Source of the DNA: Synechococcus sp. A18-25c
Lineage (GTDB): Bacteria; Cyanobacteriota; Cyanobacteriia; PCC-6307; Cyanobiaceae
Length of the DNA stretch: 64,000 nt
Reading direction: 5' to 3'
NCBI RefSeq assembly: GCF_014280035.1
Contig: NZ_CP047957.1
Location: forward strand, 248,001 to 312,000
The notes below the pieces were generated by a model. It made no database searches. It was not told the DNA's origin and saw only the letters and a list, made by a program, of their open reading frames with translations. Positions 1 through 8,279 of this stretch are shown piece after piece. The translations under genes were made by a program, and so were the position numbers. Numbering within the stretch: position 1 is the first letter of the stretch; each line of letters begins with the position of its first letter.

Positions 1-1
1 G

Positions 2-640
2 TACGCCTCAAGCAGTTCGGTCTACGGGGGCAATCGGAATCTCCCCTTTCATGAGCGACAGCCGGTGAATCATCCGGTGAGCTTGTATGCCGCCAGCAAG
101 AAGGCCAATGAGCTGATGGCCCACACCTACAGCCATCTCTATGGATTGCCGGCGACCGGTCTTCGTTTCTTCACGGTGTATGGCCCCTGGGGACGTCCGG
201 ATATGGCTCCCATGCTGTTTGCCAAAGCGATCCTGGCCGGTGAACCCATCAAGGTGTTTAACCACGGAAAGATGCAGCGTGATTTCACCTATATCGATGA
301 CATCGTCGAAGGGGTGCTGCGCTGTTGCGACAAGCCAGCAACGGCTAATCCAGCGTTCGATCCTCTGGCCCCCGATCCTGCAACGGCGGAGGCGTCCCAC
401 AGGGTGTTCAACATCGGCAACAGTCAGCCCACAGAGTTGCTGCGCTTCATTGAGGTGATGGAACAAGCGCTGGGACGCGATGCAGTGAAGGATTTTCAGC
501 CCATGCAACCCGGCGATGTGGTGGCGACGGCTGCGGACACCCAGGCATTGGAGGATTGGGTCGGATTTAGGCCCAGAACCCCGATTGAAACCGGAGTGGA
601 TCGTTTCGCCCATTGGTACCGCGAGTTCTACGCGGTCTGA
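2..640 (+). CDS. UDP-glucuronate 4-epimerase-like NAD-dependent epimerase (5' end missing)
   Basis: This is the C-terminal 212 residues of a short-chain-type nucleotide-sugar epimerase; the open frame runs off the left edge of the window. The catalytic Ser region (SSSSVYG) and the YxxxK pair (LYAASKK, window residues 29 and 33) are present. So are the substrate-loop sequence RFFTVYGPWGRPDMA, the DFTYIDDIVEG block and the C-terminal GFRPRTPIETGVDRF that is typical of UDP-glucuronate epimerases. It probably converts UDP-glucuronate to UDP-galacturonate in the cytoplasm for surface polysaccharide. The NAD-binding N-terminus is not visible, so a related UDP-glucose-type epimerase cannot be fully excluded. 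Confidence 0.88.
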   Translation, partial: YASSSSVYGGNRNLPFHERQPVNHPVSLYAASKKANELMAHTYSHLYGLPATGLRFFTVYGPWGRPDMAPMLFAKAILAGEPIKVFNHGKMQRDFTYIDDIVEGVLRCCDKPATANPAFDPLAPDPATAEASHRVFNIGNSQPTELLRFIEVMEQALGRDAVKDFQPMQPGDVVATAADTQALEDWVGFRPRTPIETGVDRFAHWYREFYAV

Positions 641-694
641 AGGGATTGGCTTGTTGCGTTCCTTTTGGCTCGATCCGTCTTAACCCCAGGCATT

Positions 695-720
695 AAAAAA
701 CCGACCCAAGGCCGGTTTTC
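695..720. terminator. Bidirectional hairpin terminator between the epimerase gene and psbJ
   Basis: An A-run leads into the stem ACCG...CGGT, which is extended by A/T pairs (AAAACCG with CGGTTTT). The structure therefore ends in a T-run when read on either strand. It lies between the convergent 3' ends of the epimerase gene and the psbEFLJ operon and would serve both. Confidence 0.65.
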
Positions 721-750
721 TTGGCGGATGCTGATGAAGAAGACCTTGTT

Positions 751-951
751 TTAGGCGGAACCCACACCGGTGTAAGAGCCGTAGAAGAACAGGCCCACCA
801 CAAAGATCACTGCCATTCCACCGGCTGTAGCCACCAGCCATAGAGGCAGAGTTCCCTCGGTCCAGCGGGAACGCCAGGCAACGGCCGGTCGACCATCGGG
901 AAGACGATCGGGGATGCGACCGTCAGGAAGACCTGATTTCTTACCACTCAT
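751..951 (-). CDS. psbJ: Photosystem II reaction centre protein J
   Basis: A 66-residue protein with a single transmembrane helix at about residues 36-57 ([20 protein letters not shown]) and the C-terminus GSYTGVGSA, both hallmarks of PsbJ. PsbJ is a small thylakoid subunit beside cytochrome b559 that affects electron flow at the QA/QB side. Compared with the roughly 40-residue plant protein it has a longer polar N-terminus containing [14 protein letters not shown], as in other cyanobacterial PsbJ. It is the last gene of psbE-F-L-J, 11 nt after psbL. Confidence 0.97.
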   Translation of the reverse strand: MSGKKSGLPDGRIPDRLPDGRPAVAWRSRWTEGTLPLWLVATAGGMAVIFVVGLFFYGSYTGVGSA

Positions 952-962
952 GATTTAAGTCC

Positions 963-1082
963 TCAGTTGAAGAAGTAGCTGGAGAACAAAATGCCGGTCA
1001 CGAATACGAACAGCAGACCCAAATAGAGACTGGTTCTGTTGAGTTCAACGGGCAGGGTATTGGGGTTTTTGTTGCGCTCCAT
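963..1082 (-). CDS. psbL: Photosystem II reaction centre protein L
   Basis: A 39-residue protein that begins [20 protein letters not shown] and ends in a single hydrophobic helix followed by SSYFFN, matching PsbL in length and sequence. The ATG at 1082 is internal to a longer open frame; it is chosen because it gives exactly the family length. PsbL is a thylakoid subunit at the PSII dimer interface near the acceptor side. It is 17 nt downstream of psbF and co-transcribed with psbE, psbF and psbJ. Confidence 0.97.
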   Translation of the reverse strand: MERNKNPNTLPVELNRTSLYLGLLFVFVTGILFSSYFFN

Positions 1083-1099
1083 GGTGTTCGGTGGGGTGA

Positions 1100-1237
1100 T
1101 CAGCGGCGGATGAACTGCATGGCGGCCAGGGCGCCAAGGAAGAACACCGTGGGAACCCCCAGGGTGTGAACTGCAAGCCAACGCACCGTGAAGATCGGGT
1201 AGTTGCGCGGCGTGGACGTGGCGGGAGACTGTGTCAT
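1100..1237 (-). CDS. psbF: Cytochrome b559 beta subunit
   Basis: A 45-residue protein translated from the ATG at 1237. It begins [20 protein letters not shown] and continues [20 protein letters not shown] to end QFIRR. The RWLAVH segment holds the single His that ligates the shared b559 haem with PsbE, followed by one membrane helix. The gene is 8 nt downstream of psbE and 17 nt upstream of psbL. Length and sequence are typical of PsbF. Confidence 0.97.
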   Translation of the reverse strand: MTQSPATSTPRNYPIFTVRWLAVHTLGVPTVFFLGALAAMQFIRR

Positions 1238-1245
1238 GGATCGAG

Positions 1246-1494
1246 TTATTTCAGGCGCAGGTCAAGGTCGGACTTGCCTTCGTAGCGCTGGCTGACGACA
1301 GGCGCTTTGCTTTCGCTGGCCTGGAAGTAAGCGTCAGGACGAGGAGTTCCAAATGCGTCGTAGGCAAGGCCCGTCGACACAAACAGGAACCCGGCCAAGA
1401 AGATGGAGGGAAGTGTGATGGCGTGGATCACCCAATAGCGAATGCTGGTGATGATCTCGAAAAACGGGCGTTCCCCGGTGGAGCCGGCAGCCAT
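1246..1494 (-). CDS. psbE: Cytochrome b559 alpha subunit
   Basis: An 82-residue protein with the PsbE signature [18 protein letters not shown], where the His ligates haem, then one transmembrane helix (residues about 20-40) and a lumenal tail containing PRPDAYF. Together with PsbF it forms cytochrome b559 in the PSII core. It is the first psb gene of the cluster and lies about 106 nt downstream of ycf48 on the same strand, an order widely conserved in cyanobacteria. Confidence 0.98.
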   Translation of the reverse strand: MAAGSTGERPFFEIITSIRYWVIHAITLPSIFLAGFLFVSTGLAYDAFGTPRPDAYFQASESKAPVVSQRYEGKSDLDLRLK

Positions 1495-1600
1495 GGCTTC
1501 GGGTGTATCAGCTCGGTGATCCTAGGGGTAGGGCTTCGACCACTGCGCCAGCCCCCCGGTCTTGGTTACAGAGCGTTGTTTGCCGGGGGCTTGATTGGCC

Positions 1601-2611
1601 TCAGCTGATGGCAGACCAGCGCAACATCAGGCCGCGTTCGCCCAGTAGAAAGGCGTGGCGTTGGTTGGCGCTGTCGTCGAAGACAAAGCGGGTGAAATTG
1701 GTCGGGGCTTGAGCGCTTTCGGGGTCGCGTTCCCAGCTGTCACCGCCATCGCGGCTGACGAGCAGGGTTCCATTGCCGCCGCCGGCCCAGATGACGCCAT
1801 CGTCTGACCAGGCCATGTCGAGGTAGCCGTAACCATTGGTGATCGGGATGATTGGCTTGCTCCAGCTTTCGTTGTCGCTGGCGTTGTCGTTCAGGCGGAT
1901 CTGTGCACCGCGGGCCACCATCCAGAGGCGTCCATCCGGTTGATAGCCAATGCTCTGCAGCCGTTGGCTGCTGACCCGTTGGTGCACCTGCCACACGTCC
2001 TGACCTTTGTCCCAGGTGGCGTAAAAGTTGCCAAGGCTGCTCACACTCACGTAGGAGCCATCAGCGCTGCGACGCAGGTCGCGCACGGCCCCTGCCGCAT
2101 CACTCACCTCGGCGTCCCAGCTGCCGCCTCCGTCGCTGGTGCGATAAACGGCGCCCACGTTGGTGGCGAGCTCGGCGCTGTTGGGGCCGAGGGCGGTGAT
2201 CAGATAAGGCTCCCCGGGCAGCTTCGTGTCCAGGAACAAGCGGGTCCAGTTCTGTCCACCGTCGGTGGTGTGCATCAGCAGTCCCGGTTGGCCGGCAATC
2301 CAGCCATCGTCACCGTCGAACGCAATGCTGATCAGGCGGAAGTTCTCCTCATCAGGCAGATCGAGGCTGCGCTCACTCCAGTTGGCGCCGCCATCGTTGG
2401 TTTCCAGAATCAAACGGTTGCTGCCGACCAGGAAGCCGTGGTTGGCGTCAGTAAAGGCCACATCCAGGGGATTGGCCTCGGTGTTCAGGTCCACCACTTG
2501 CCACGGGCTGGTGGTGGCCGTCGGGACGCGCGTCGTGACGCAGCCGCTCAAGCCGAAGCCGATGAAGGCCACCAAGACCAATTGAGCAAGAGTTTTGAAA
2601 AGGGATTTCAT
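1601..2611 (-). CDS. ycf48: Photosystem II assembly factor Ycf48/HCF136
   Basis: A 336-residue protein with a lipoprotein signal peptide: a hydrophobic N-terminus, then a lipobox ending LSGC at about residue 24. It is followed by repeated propeller blades with the WxxTNDGGxxW-like pattern (LETNDGGANW, MHTTDGGQNW, YRTSDGGGSW, LVSRDGGDSW). Ycf48 is a seven-bladed propeller on the lumenal side that binds newly made D1 during PSII assembly and repair. Length and repeats match the family. It sits between rubA and psbE, so the cluster joins assembly factors and PSII subunits. Confidence 0.96.
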   Translation of the reverse strand: MKSLFKTLAQLVLVAFIGFGLSGCVTTRVPTATTSPWQVVDLNTEANPLDVAFTDANHGFLVGSNRLILETNDGGANWSERSLDLPDEENFRLISIAFDGDDGWIAGQPGLLMHTTDGGQNWTRLFLDTKLPGEPYLITALGPNSAELATNVGAVYRTSDGGGSWDAEVSDAAGAVRDLRRSADGSYVSVSSLGNFYATWDKGQDVWQVHQRVSSQRLQSIGYQPDGRLWMVARGAQIRLNDNASDNESWSKPIIPITNGYGYLDMAWSDDGVIWAGGGNGTLLVSRDGGDSWERDPESAQAPTNFTRFVFDDSANQRHAFLLGERGLMLRWSAIS

Positions 2612-2652
2612 TCCGGGATGGGGGATGGCAGGCGTGGGGCCAGTGTCCGTGC

Positions 2653-3156
2653 TTAGCGCAGGGAGTAAAGGGAGAGAAAGAAGGCGAAGCCCAGGGCAAG
2701 GCTCCCGAAGATCAACACATTCTTCTGCCCCGGCGTTAAACGGTTCACGCCCAATCCGAAATTGAGATTCTCTTCGAAGCCGCTCGCCTTAGAGCGGGGG
2801 CCAATGTCCCGGAAGGCGCCCACCTTGCTGCGGCACACAGGGCATCGGAAGGTGATCGTGTCCAGATCCTCGAAGGCCGTGCCGACAGGGATGTTCTGTT
2901 TTTTTACCCCCTCCTCGGGGTCATACACATAGCCGCAGCTCCGGCACTCAAATCGGTGGGTCCGCGGGTCGCTCGCCTCGTCCGGGACATCCTCGGTGAC
3001 TGCTTCCCCCTCGGATGAGCTGGTATCGACGGCAATGTCCTCAGCCGACTCGCTTGCCACTGCGCTGTCGTTGTGGCTGCCTTCGAGAGCTTGGCCCTTC
3101 GCAGTCGATTCTTCAATTGCTGTGTCCTGAGAGGCTTGTATCTCTTCGCTCACCAC
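2653..3156 (-). CDS. rubA: Membrane-anchored rubredoxin for photosystem assembly
   Basis: A 167-residue protein with a rubredoxin domain carrying two iron-binding cysteine pairs ([13 protein letters not shown] and [10 protein letters not shown]), and one C-terminal transmembrane helix at about residues 143-163. RubA is needed for photosystem assembly in oxygenic phototrophs. About 65 residues ahead of the domain are acidic, rich in Ser, Glu and Asp. The start is uncertain because the frame opens with two consecutive GTG codons (3156 and 3153) and has no ATG before the domain. It is divergent from ndhC and upstream of ycf48. Confidence 0.9.
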   Translation of the reverse strand: MVSEEIQASQDTAIEESTAKGQALEGSHNDSAVASESAEDIAVDTSSSEGEAVTEDVPDEASDPRTHRFECRSCGYVYDPEEGVKKQNIPVGTAFEDLDTITFRCPVCRSKVGAFRDIGPRSKASGFEENLNFGLGVNRLTPGQKNVLIFGSLALGFAFFLSLYSLR

Positions 3157-3251
3157 AATTGGGCAGGGGAGGTCACTCTATCGACGCTGCCATGGCAAAC
3201 GTCAGCCCGTGGCTGCAAATGCCAGACTGCCCGCAAATCGGATCGGCCCAG

Positions 3252-3614
3252 ATGTTTGTGCTACCGGGGTATGACGCTTTCCTCGGCTTTTTGCTGATTG
3301 CTGGAGCCGTGCCGGTGCTGGCATTGGTCACGAACAAGCTGCTGTCGCCCAGCAGCCAACTCGGAGAGAGGGAGCTCACATACGAATCCGGGATGGAACC
3401 AATTGGTGGCGCCTGGATTCAATTCAATATTCGCTATTACATGTTTGCTCTGGTCTTCGTCATCTTCGATGTGGAGACCGTCTTTCTCTATCCCTGGGCA
3501 GTGGCGTTTCACCGTCTCGGGTTGTTGGCCTTCATCGAGGCACTGGTGTTCATCACCATCCTTGTTGTCGCCTTGGCCTATGCCTGGCGCAAGGGCGCGC
3601 TGGAGTGGAGCTGA
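3252..3614 (+). CDS. ndhC: NAD(P)H-quinone oxidoreductase subunit 3
   Basis: A 120-residue membrane protein starting [13 protein letters not shown] at the ATG at 3252. That ATG is preferred over the upstream extension because it gives the standard NdhC length. It has three transmembrane helices and the conserved [12 protein letters not shown] loop followed by [18 protein letters not shown]. It is a core membrane subunit of the thylakoid NDH-1 complex used in respiration and cyclic electron flow. It starts the ndhC-K-J operon, with ndhK beginning 3 nt after its stop. Confidence 0.97.
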   Translation: MFVLPGYDAFLGFLLIAGAVPVLALVTNKLLSPSSQLGERELTYESGMEPIGGAWIQFNIRYYMFALVFVIFDVETVFLYPWAVAFHRLGLLAFIEALVFITILVVALAYAWRKGALEWS

Positions 3615-3617
3615 TTC

Positions 3618-4391
3618 ATGACCTCATCCATTGACCGTTCCGACATGGCAGGTGATTCCCCTTCCATTCAGGCGTTGCGCGATCTGCGCGAAGCCAGTTG
3701 TGGACCAGTTGCTGGCGCTGCAGAAGGCGCCCCCACCGTCACGCAGGACCTTAGTGAGAATGTGATTCTCACCAGTCTTGACGACTTGCACAACTGGGCC
3801 AGGCTGAGCAGTCTTTGGCCTCTGCTGTATGGAACGGCGTGCTGCTTCATCGAGTTTGCTGCTCTGATCGGCTCCCGTTTCGATTTCGACCGTTTCGGCC
3901 TGGTTCCTCGAAGCTCGCCGCGTCAGGCAGACCTGCTCATCGTGGCCGGCACGGTGACAATGAAAATGGCCCCAGCGCTGGTGCGCCTTTACGAGCAGAT
4001 GCCTGCTCCAAAATATGTGATTGCCATGGGCGCTTGCACCATCACCGGCGGCATGTTCAGCGCGGATTCAACCACCGCTGTTCGGGGGGTAGACAAATTG
4101 ATCCCTGTAGACCTCTACCTTCCCGGGTGTCCTCCACGCCCGGAAGCCATCTTTGATGCTGTGATCAAGCTGCGCAAGAAGGTTGGCAATGAATCCGTTG
4201 CAGATCGTCGTCAGCTCCTCCAGACCCATCGTTATTGCACTGTCGAGCATGCGATGACGGCAGTCGAGCCGATTGTCACTGGTGCTTACCTCAATGCTGA
4301 AACGCAGATCGCTGCTCTGAAACCTGGAGCGGGTCTGCCCATGCCTGCGCTCGAAACCGCCGAAGCTGTCACCACCCCTGACCCGTCATGA
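3618..4391 (+). CDS. ndhK: NAD(P)H-quinone oxidoreductase subunit K (NuoB-like)
   Basis: A 257-residue protein of the NuoB/NdhK family that ligates iron-sulphur cluster N2 in the peripheral arm of NDH-1. The cysteines are seen in [11 protein letters not shown], in [12 protein letters not shown] and in [11 protein letters not shown]. About 50 variable residues precede the domain, so a downstream start such as MAGDSPS is possible. It overlaps ndhJ by 4 nt (ATGA), which suggests translational coupling. Confidence 0.97.
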   Translation: MTSSIDRSDMAGDSPSIQALRDLREASCGPVAGAAEGAPTVTQDLSENVILTSLDDLHNWARLSSLWPLLYGTACCFIEFAALIGSRFDFDRFGLVPRSSPRQADLLIVAGTVTMKMAPALVRLYEQMPAPKYVIAMGACTITGGMFSADSTTAVRGVDKLIPVDLYLPGCPPRPEAIFDAVIKLRKKVGNESVADRRQLLQTHRYCTVEHAMTAVEPIVTGAYLNAETQIAALKPGAGLPMPALETAEAVTTPDPS

Positions 4392-4936
4392 GTGCCACTC
4401 CCGATAAGCCGTCAAAAGCTGACTCACCTGTTGTCACGGCCCCTCAACCTGGTCCCGTGAGTCAGTGGTTGACCCAGCAGGGCTTCGAGCATGAGGTGCT
4501 CGAGCCTGATCATCTCAACATCGAGCAGATCGGCGTTGAATCCCTTTTCTTGCCTGTGATTGCGGCCGCGCTAAAGAGTCACGGCTTTGATTATTTGCAG
4601 TGTCAAGGGGGCTACGACGAAGGGCCAGGTGCACGTCTCGTCAGCTTTTATCATTTGGTCGCCATGGCTGAAGTGGCCGACGGTCATTCCGATGCCGTTC
4701 GCGAAGTTCGCTTGAAAGTGTTTCTTTCCCGTGAAGGCCAGCCCAGCGTGCCAACGCTGTATGGGTTGTTCCGTGGTGCGGACTGGCAGGAGCGTGAAAC
4801 CTTCGACATGTACGGGGTCAATTTTGAGGGTCACCCCCACCCCAAGCGTCTGCTCATGCCTGAGGATTGGACCGGCTGGCCGCTTCGCAAGGATTATGTG
4901 CAGCCTGATTTCTACGAAATGCAAGACGCCTATTGA
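4388..4936 (+). CDS. ndhJ: NAD(P)H-quinone oxidoreductase subunit J (NuoC-like)
   Basis: A 182-residue NuoC-type 30-kDa subunit of NDH-1. The family signature is clear: [20 protein letters not shown] followed by [16 protein letters not shown] near the C-terminus. The N-terminal 30 residues are proline-rich and variable. It is the last gene of the ndhC-K-J operon and is followed by a hairpin with a T-run at 4997-5025. Confidence 0.97.
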   Translation: MSATPDKPSKADSPVVTAPQPGPVSQWLTQQGFEHEVLEPDHLNIEQIGVESLFLPVIAAALKSHGFDYLQCQGGYDEGPGARLVSFYHLVAMAEVADGHSDAVREVRLKVFLSREGQPSVPTLYGLFRGADWQERETFDMYGVNFEGHPHPKRLLMPEDWTGWPLRKDYVQPDFYEMQDAY

Positions 4937-4980
4937 TGCATCCTGGTCATGGGTCAGATCTTGATCTGAGTGATCTGTGT

Positions 4981-6402
4981 CTAGTGCATCACATGTGAGC
5001 CGACTGATGAAGCCGGCTCTTTTTTGTGTCTGCGATAGAAGCGCATGACGGCCAGGGCCAGGCTGCGAGGATCGTGTCGCAATGTGGCTGTGGGCCTGCT
5101 GCCCTGCAAGGGGGCTTCCATCACGTCGTATCCCTCGCCTTGCAGTGAACGTCGGTCACAACGGACTGGTTCAGCCCCACGGGAGCGGTAGTGGCTGATC
5201 AATGGAGAGTCGCCGATCGGTTCCTGGGCCAGCACGGAATCAAACAGGCGCTGGCTGATGCCAAGCGATGCGAGCTGGGCTTCGATCGCTCGCAGATGCC
5301 CGCTCACATCGAGCCCATCGGTTTCACCGGGCTGGGTCATCAGGTTGCAGATGTAAAGGCGTGGTGCGCGGCTGCGTTGAATGGCCGTCACCAGTTCAGG
5401 CACGAGAAGGTTGGGCAGCAGCGAGGTGTAAAGACTGCCCGGGCCGAGGAGAATCAAATCAGCATTGGCAATCGCTTCCAGTGCTCTTGGCAGTGCCGGC
5501 GGGCGTTCTGGAATGCAGCCCAGGCGCACGATCGGGCTCGGCGCCTTGCCGATGGAGGATTCCCCTTCAATGCGACGGCCGTCCTCCAGCTCCGCCCAGA
5601 GCTTCACGTCCACATTGGTGGCTGGCACCACCTGTCCCTGAACGGCAAGCACTCGGCTGGAGGCCGTGATTGCCGTTTCCATGCTCCCCGTAATGGCCGT
5701 GAGCGCCGAGAGAAACAGATTGCCGAAACTGTGTCCCTCTAGGCCTCCGCCTGATGAAAAGCGGTACTGAAACAGGCGGGTGAGCAGCGGTTCTTCGGTT
5801 GACAGTGCAGCAATGCAATTGCGGATGTCGCCCGGTGGCTGCACGCCCAGTTCCCGCCGCAGCACGCCACTGCTGCCGCCGTCATCCGCCACCGTGACGA
5901 TGGCTGTGATGTGGCTGCTGTAACGCTTCAGGCCGCTCAGCAGGGTCGAGAGTCCGGTGCCGCCGCCGATGGCAACGATGTTCGGCCCTCGGTTCAGACG
6001 GCTTTTGGCTCGCAGGGCATCCACCAGAACGGTGTCTTTCTCCGGAGCCAGGGCCTGCTGGATCGAGCCAAAGCTCCGGCCCTGGCCCCATAGCAAGAGC
6101 CCGATGCCGATCACCAGCACCAGAGGGCCGGTGATCCCACGCGGCAGCACCCGGGTGATCCAGCTCAAGGCTTCTTGGATCGCCCACAAAGTCCAGTAGA
6201 TCGGCTGCAGGTCGGCCCAAACGGCTGCGCCGAGAAGGGCGAGCACAAGGCCGATGCCGGATGTGAGCAGCCAGCGTTTCACCACCAGACCGGGCTGCAG
6301 CCAACGCATGGCTCGCCGCGAGCGCATCATCAGATCGCGCTGCCGCTGTGCCTGCATGGCTCGGATGCGTTGACGTTGTCCGCGGCGGATGGGGGTGGTC
6401 AA
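4981..6402 (-). CDS. YvcK/CofD-like protein (gluconeogenesis-factor family)
   Basis: A 473-residue protein. The N-terminal 110 residues are basic with two predicted membrane helices (about 45-65 and 90-107). The CofD-like domain follows with GGGTGLSTLLSGLKR (about residue 146), VTVADDGGSSGVLRRELG and PGDIRNCIAALS. YvcK proteins bind UDP-sugars and affect cell-wall and carbon metabolism in other bacteria; they lack shown phosphotransferase activity. The membrane-anchored N-terminus is a cyanobacterial variation. It is convergent with ndhJ and divergent from the lipid-transport ATPase. Confidence 0.87.
   Translation of the reverse strand: MTTPIRRGQRQRIRAMQAQRQRDLMMRSRRAMRWLQPGLVVKRWLLTSGIGLVLALLGAAVWADLQPIYWTLWAIQEALSWITRVLPRGITGPLVLVIGIGLLLWGQGRSFGSIQQALAPEKDTVLVDALRAKSRLNRGPNIVAIGGGTGLSTLLSGLKRYSSHITAIVTVADDGGSSGVLRRELGVQPPGDIRNCIAALSTEEPLLTRLFQYRFSSGGGLEGHSFGNLFLSALTAITGSMETAITASSRVLAVQGQVVPATNVDVKLWAELEDGRRIEGESSIGKAPSPIVRLGCIPERPPALPRALEAIANADLILLGPGSLYTSLLPNLLVPELVTAIQRSRAPRLYICNLMTQPGETDGLDVSGHLRAIEAQLASLGISQRLFDSVLAQEPIGDSPLISHYRSRGAEPVRCDRRSLQGEGYDVMEAPLQGSRPTATLRHDPRSLALAVMRFYRRHKKEPASSVGSHVMH
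4997..5025 (+). terminator. Rho-independent terminator of ndhCKJ
   Basis: The stem GAGCCG...CGGCTC has a loop of about 11 nt and is followed directly by a run of T. It lies 60 nt after ndhJ and inside the last codons of the convergent YvcK-like gene, so the two genes share this DNA. Confidence 0.65.
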
Positions 6403-6508
6403 GTGCGATCCAGGCTGAGGGCGTCAGTTCGCTTGCGATGAGCGAACTGTACGGAAGTTGTCCTTAAAGGCCATCCCATCGTTTCAGACACGGCAGGATG
6501 GACGCAAC

Positions 6509-7336
6509 ATGCATTGCGGCCCTGTGCAGACCCGGCCGGACTTCACACCAACATCCTCCGCGTCTCCTGTCGTAGAGATGCGAAACCTCACCATGCAGTG
6601 GGGTCCGAAGCCTGTACTCGACAAAGTGTCCCTGACGATGCAACCGGGAGAGCGCATCGCGGTTGTTGGGCCCTCCGGTGCCGGCAAGTCCACGGTTTTG
6701 CGCCTGCTGGCGGGGTTGCAGCTCCCCAATGCGGGGGAACTGCGGTTGTTTGGGGAGCCGCAGACTTATCTGCGCCTGGACCAGCGTCGCCCGCCGGATG
6801 TGCGCCTCGTGTTTCAGAACCCCGCCCTACTCGCCTCACTCACGGTGGAGGAGAACGTTGGCTTCTTGCTGATGCGCTTGGGCAGGTTCAAGCCGCAGCA
6901 GATCCGCGAGCGTGTTCTGCAATGTCTGGAAGCTGTTGGTTTGAACGATGTGGCGGATAAGTACCCCGGTCAGCTCAGCGGCGGCATGCAAAAGCGCGTC
7001 AGTTTTGCAAGAGCTTTGATTGATGACCCCGACCGGGAGGAAGGGGCGATGCCATTGCTGCTCTATGACGAGCCCACCGCTGGCCTTGATCCCGTGGCAT
7101 CCACCAGGATTGAAGATCTGATCGTGAAGACCACCACGGTGGCGCGGGGCTGCTCTGTGGTGGTGAGTCATGTGCGAAGCACCATCGAGCGTTCAGCGGA
7201 GCGGATTGTGATGCTGTACGGCGGCCGTTTCCAGTGGGACGGAACGGTTGAGGAATACCGCGTCACCGATAACCCCTATGTCGTTCAGTTCAGGACGGGT
7301 AACCTGCGCGGACCGATGCAACCCTCCGACCACTGA
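6509..7336 (+). CDS. Mla-type lipid transport ABC ATPase (MlaF-like)
   Basis: A 275-residue ABC ATPase with Walker A VGPSGAGKST (about residues 54-62), Q-loop RLVFQNPALLASL, signature LSGGMQKRVSFARAL, Walker B LLLYDEPTAGLDP and a switch His (VVSHVRS). The GGMQKR form of the signature is typical of MlaF/Ttg2A ATPases. The frame opens at a TTG at 6458, but the ATG at 6509 is a better start; an ATG at 6578 is also possible. The adjacent MCE protein supports an envelope lipid transporter. No permease gene (MlaE) is present here. Confidence 0.9.
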   Translation: MHCGPVQTRPDFTPTSSASPVVEMRNLTMQWGPKPVLDKVSLTMQPGERIAVVGPSGAGKSTVLRLLAGLQLPNAGELRLFGEPQTYLRLDQRRPPDVRLVFQNPALLASLTVEENVGFLLMRLGRFKPQQIRERVLQCLEAVGLNDVADKYPGQLSGGMQKRVSFARALIDDPDREEGAMPLLLYDEPTAGLDPVASTRIEDLIVKTTTVARGCSVVVSHVRSTIERSAERIVMLYGGRFQWDGTVEEYRVTDNPYVVQFRTGNLRGPMQPSDH

Positions 7337-7339
7337 GCC

Positions 7340-8269
7340 ATGCGCCGTAGTGTCCGCGAAGCCATCGTTGGGTTCTCGATCGTTGGAGCGATCGCTGGGT
7401 TTGCCGGCACGATGCTGTGGTTAAGAGGCGTTCGGCTCGGCTCTGAAACCTGGACTGTGACGGCTGACTTTCAGAACGCCGGCGGGTTAGCGGCACGATC
7501 TCCAGTGACGTTCCGGGGAATCATGGTGGGAACAGTGCGCTCGATTCAGGTCACGCCAATGGCGGTGCGCGCCATTTTGGAAATCAATGATGAATCCCTG
7601 CAGCTTCCCCTTCCCGTCAAGGCTGCGGTGTCGTCCGCTTCCTTGCTGGGCGGCGACTCTCAGGTGGAACTCGTGACGACGGGTGTCCCTTTACCCAAAG
7701 GGGCACCAGGGCCGAAGTCACGTCGTTGCAAGGGCAGTGAAATCCTCTGCGATGGAGCGACCATTCGCGGTGAATCCGCTGCGAGTCTCGCCACGATCAC
7801 CGCCACCCTGGAACAGCTGTTGAGTGAGGCGCAAAACGCCAACCTGATTCCTGCGTTGGTGGAATCCACCAAGCAGTTCGGCATTACCAGCCAAGATGCC
7901 TCCACGTTCTTGAACACCGCCGATGAGGCGGCTGGGAATGTTGATGCGCTGGTACAGGAGCTGCGCGAAGAATTGGCTCGGGCCCAACCCACGGTTGACA
8001 ATCTCAACCGCGCTACGGCTGAGGCTGCCGCCGCCGCTGCCAATATCAACGCGCTGGCTGAAGCGTTCAACAATCCTCAGACCGTCGGCGACCTCAAGCA
8101 AACGGTGACCAATGCCCGTGATCTCACCGCTCGGCTGGATTCCGTCAGCGGTGACATCGAGCAACTCACCGACGATCAGCGCTTCATGACGGGTCTGCGC
8201 AACGTGATGATTGGTTTGGGGGCCTTCTTTGAGGAGGTCTATCCCGCGAAGACCGGACCAGCGAATTAG
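7340..8269 (+). CDS. MCE/MlaD family lipid-transport protein
   Basis: A 309-residue protein with one N-terminal membrane anchor (about residues 10-28). An MCE domain follows (VTADFQNAGGLAARSPVTFR, then GIMVGTVRSIQV) and then a long alpha-helical C-terminal region rich in Ala, Glu and Asn. MCE proteins form the substrate-binding ring or tube of lipid importers such as Mla and chloroplast TGD2. It begins 3 nt after the ATPase stop, so the two are one operon. Its neighbour chlD is convergent, 10 nt away. Confidence 0.92.
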   Translation: MRRSVREAIVGFSIVGAIAGFAGTMLWLRGVRLGSETWTVTADFQNAGGLAARSPVTFRGIMVGTVRSIQVTPMAVRAILEINDESLQLPLPVKAAVSSASLLGGDSQVELVTTGVPLPKGAPGPKSRRCKGSEILCDGATIRGESAASLATITATLEQLLSEAQNANLIPALVESTKQFGITSQDASTFLNTADEAAGNVDALVQELREELARAQPTVDNLNRATAEAAAAAANINALAEAFNNPQTVGDLKQTVTNARDLTARLDSVSGDIEQLTDDQRFMTGLRNVMIGLGAFFEEVYPAKTGPAN

Positions 8270-8279
8270 CCCTCGCCTC

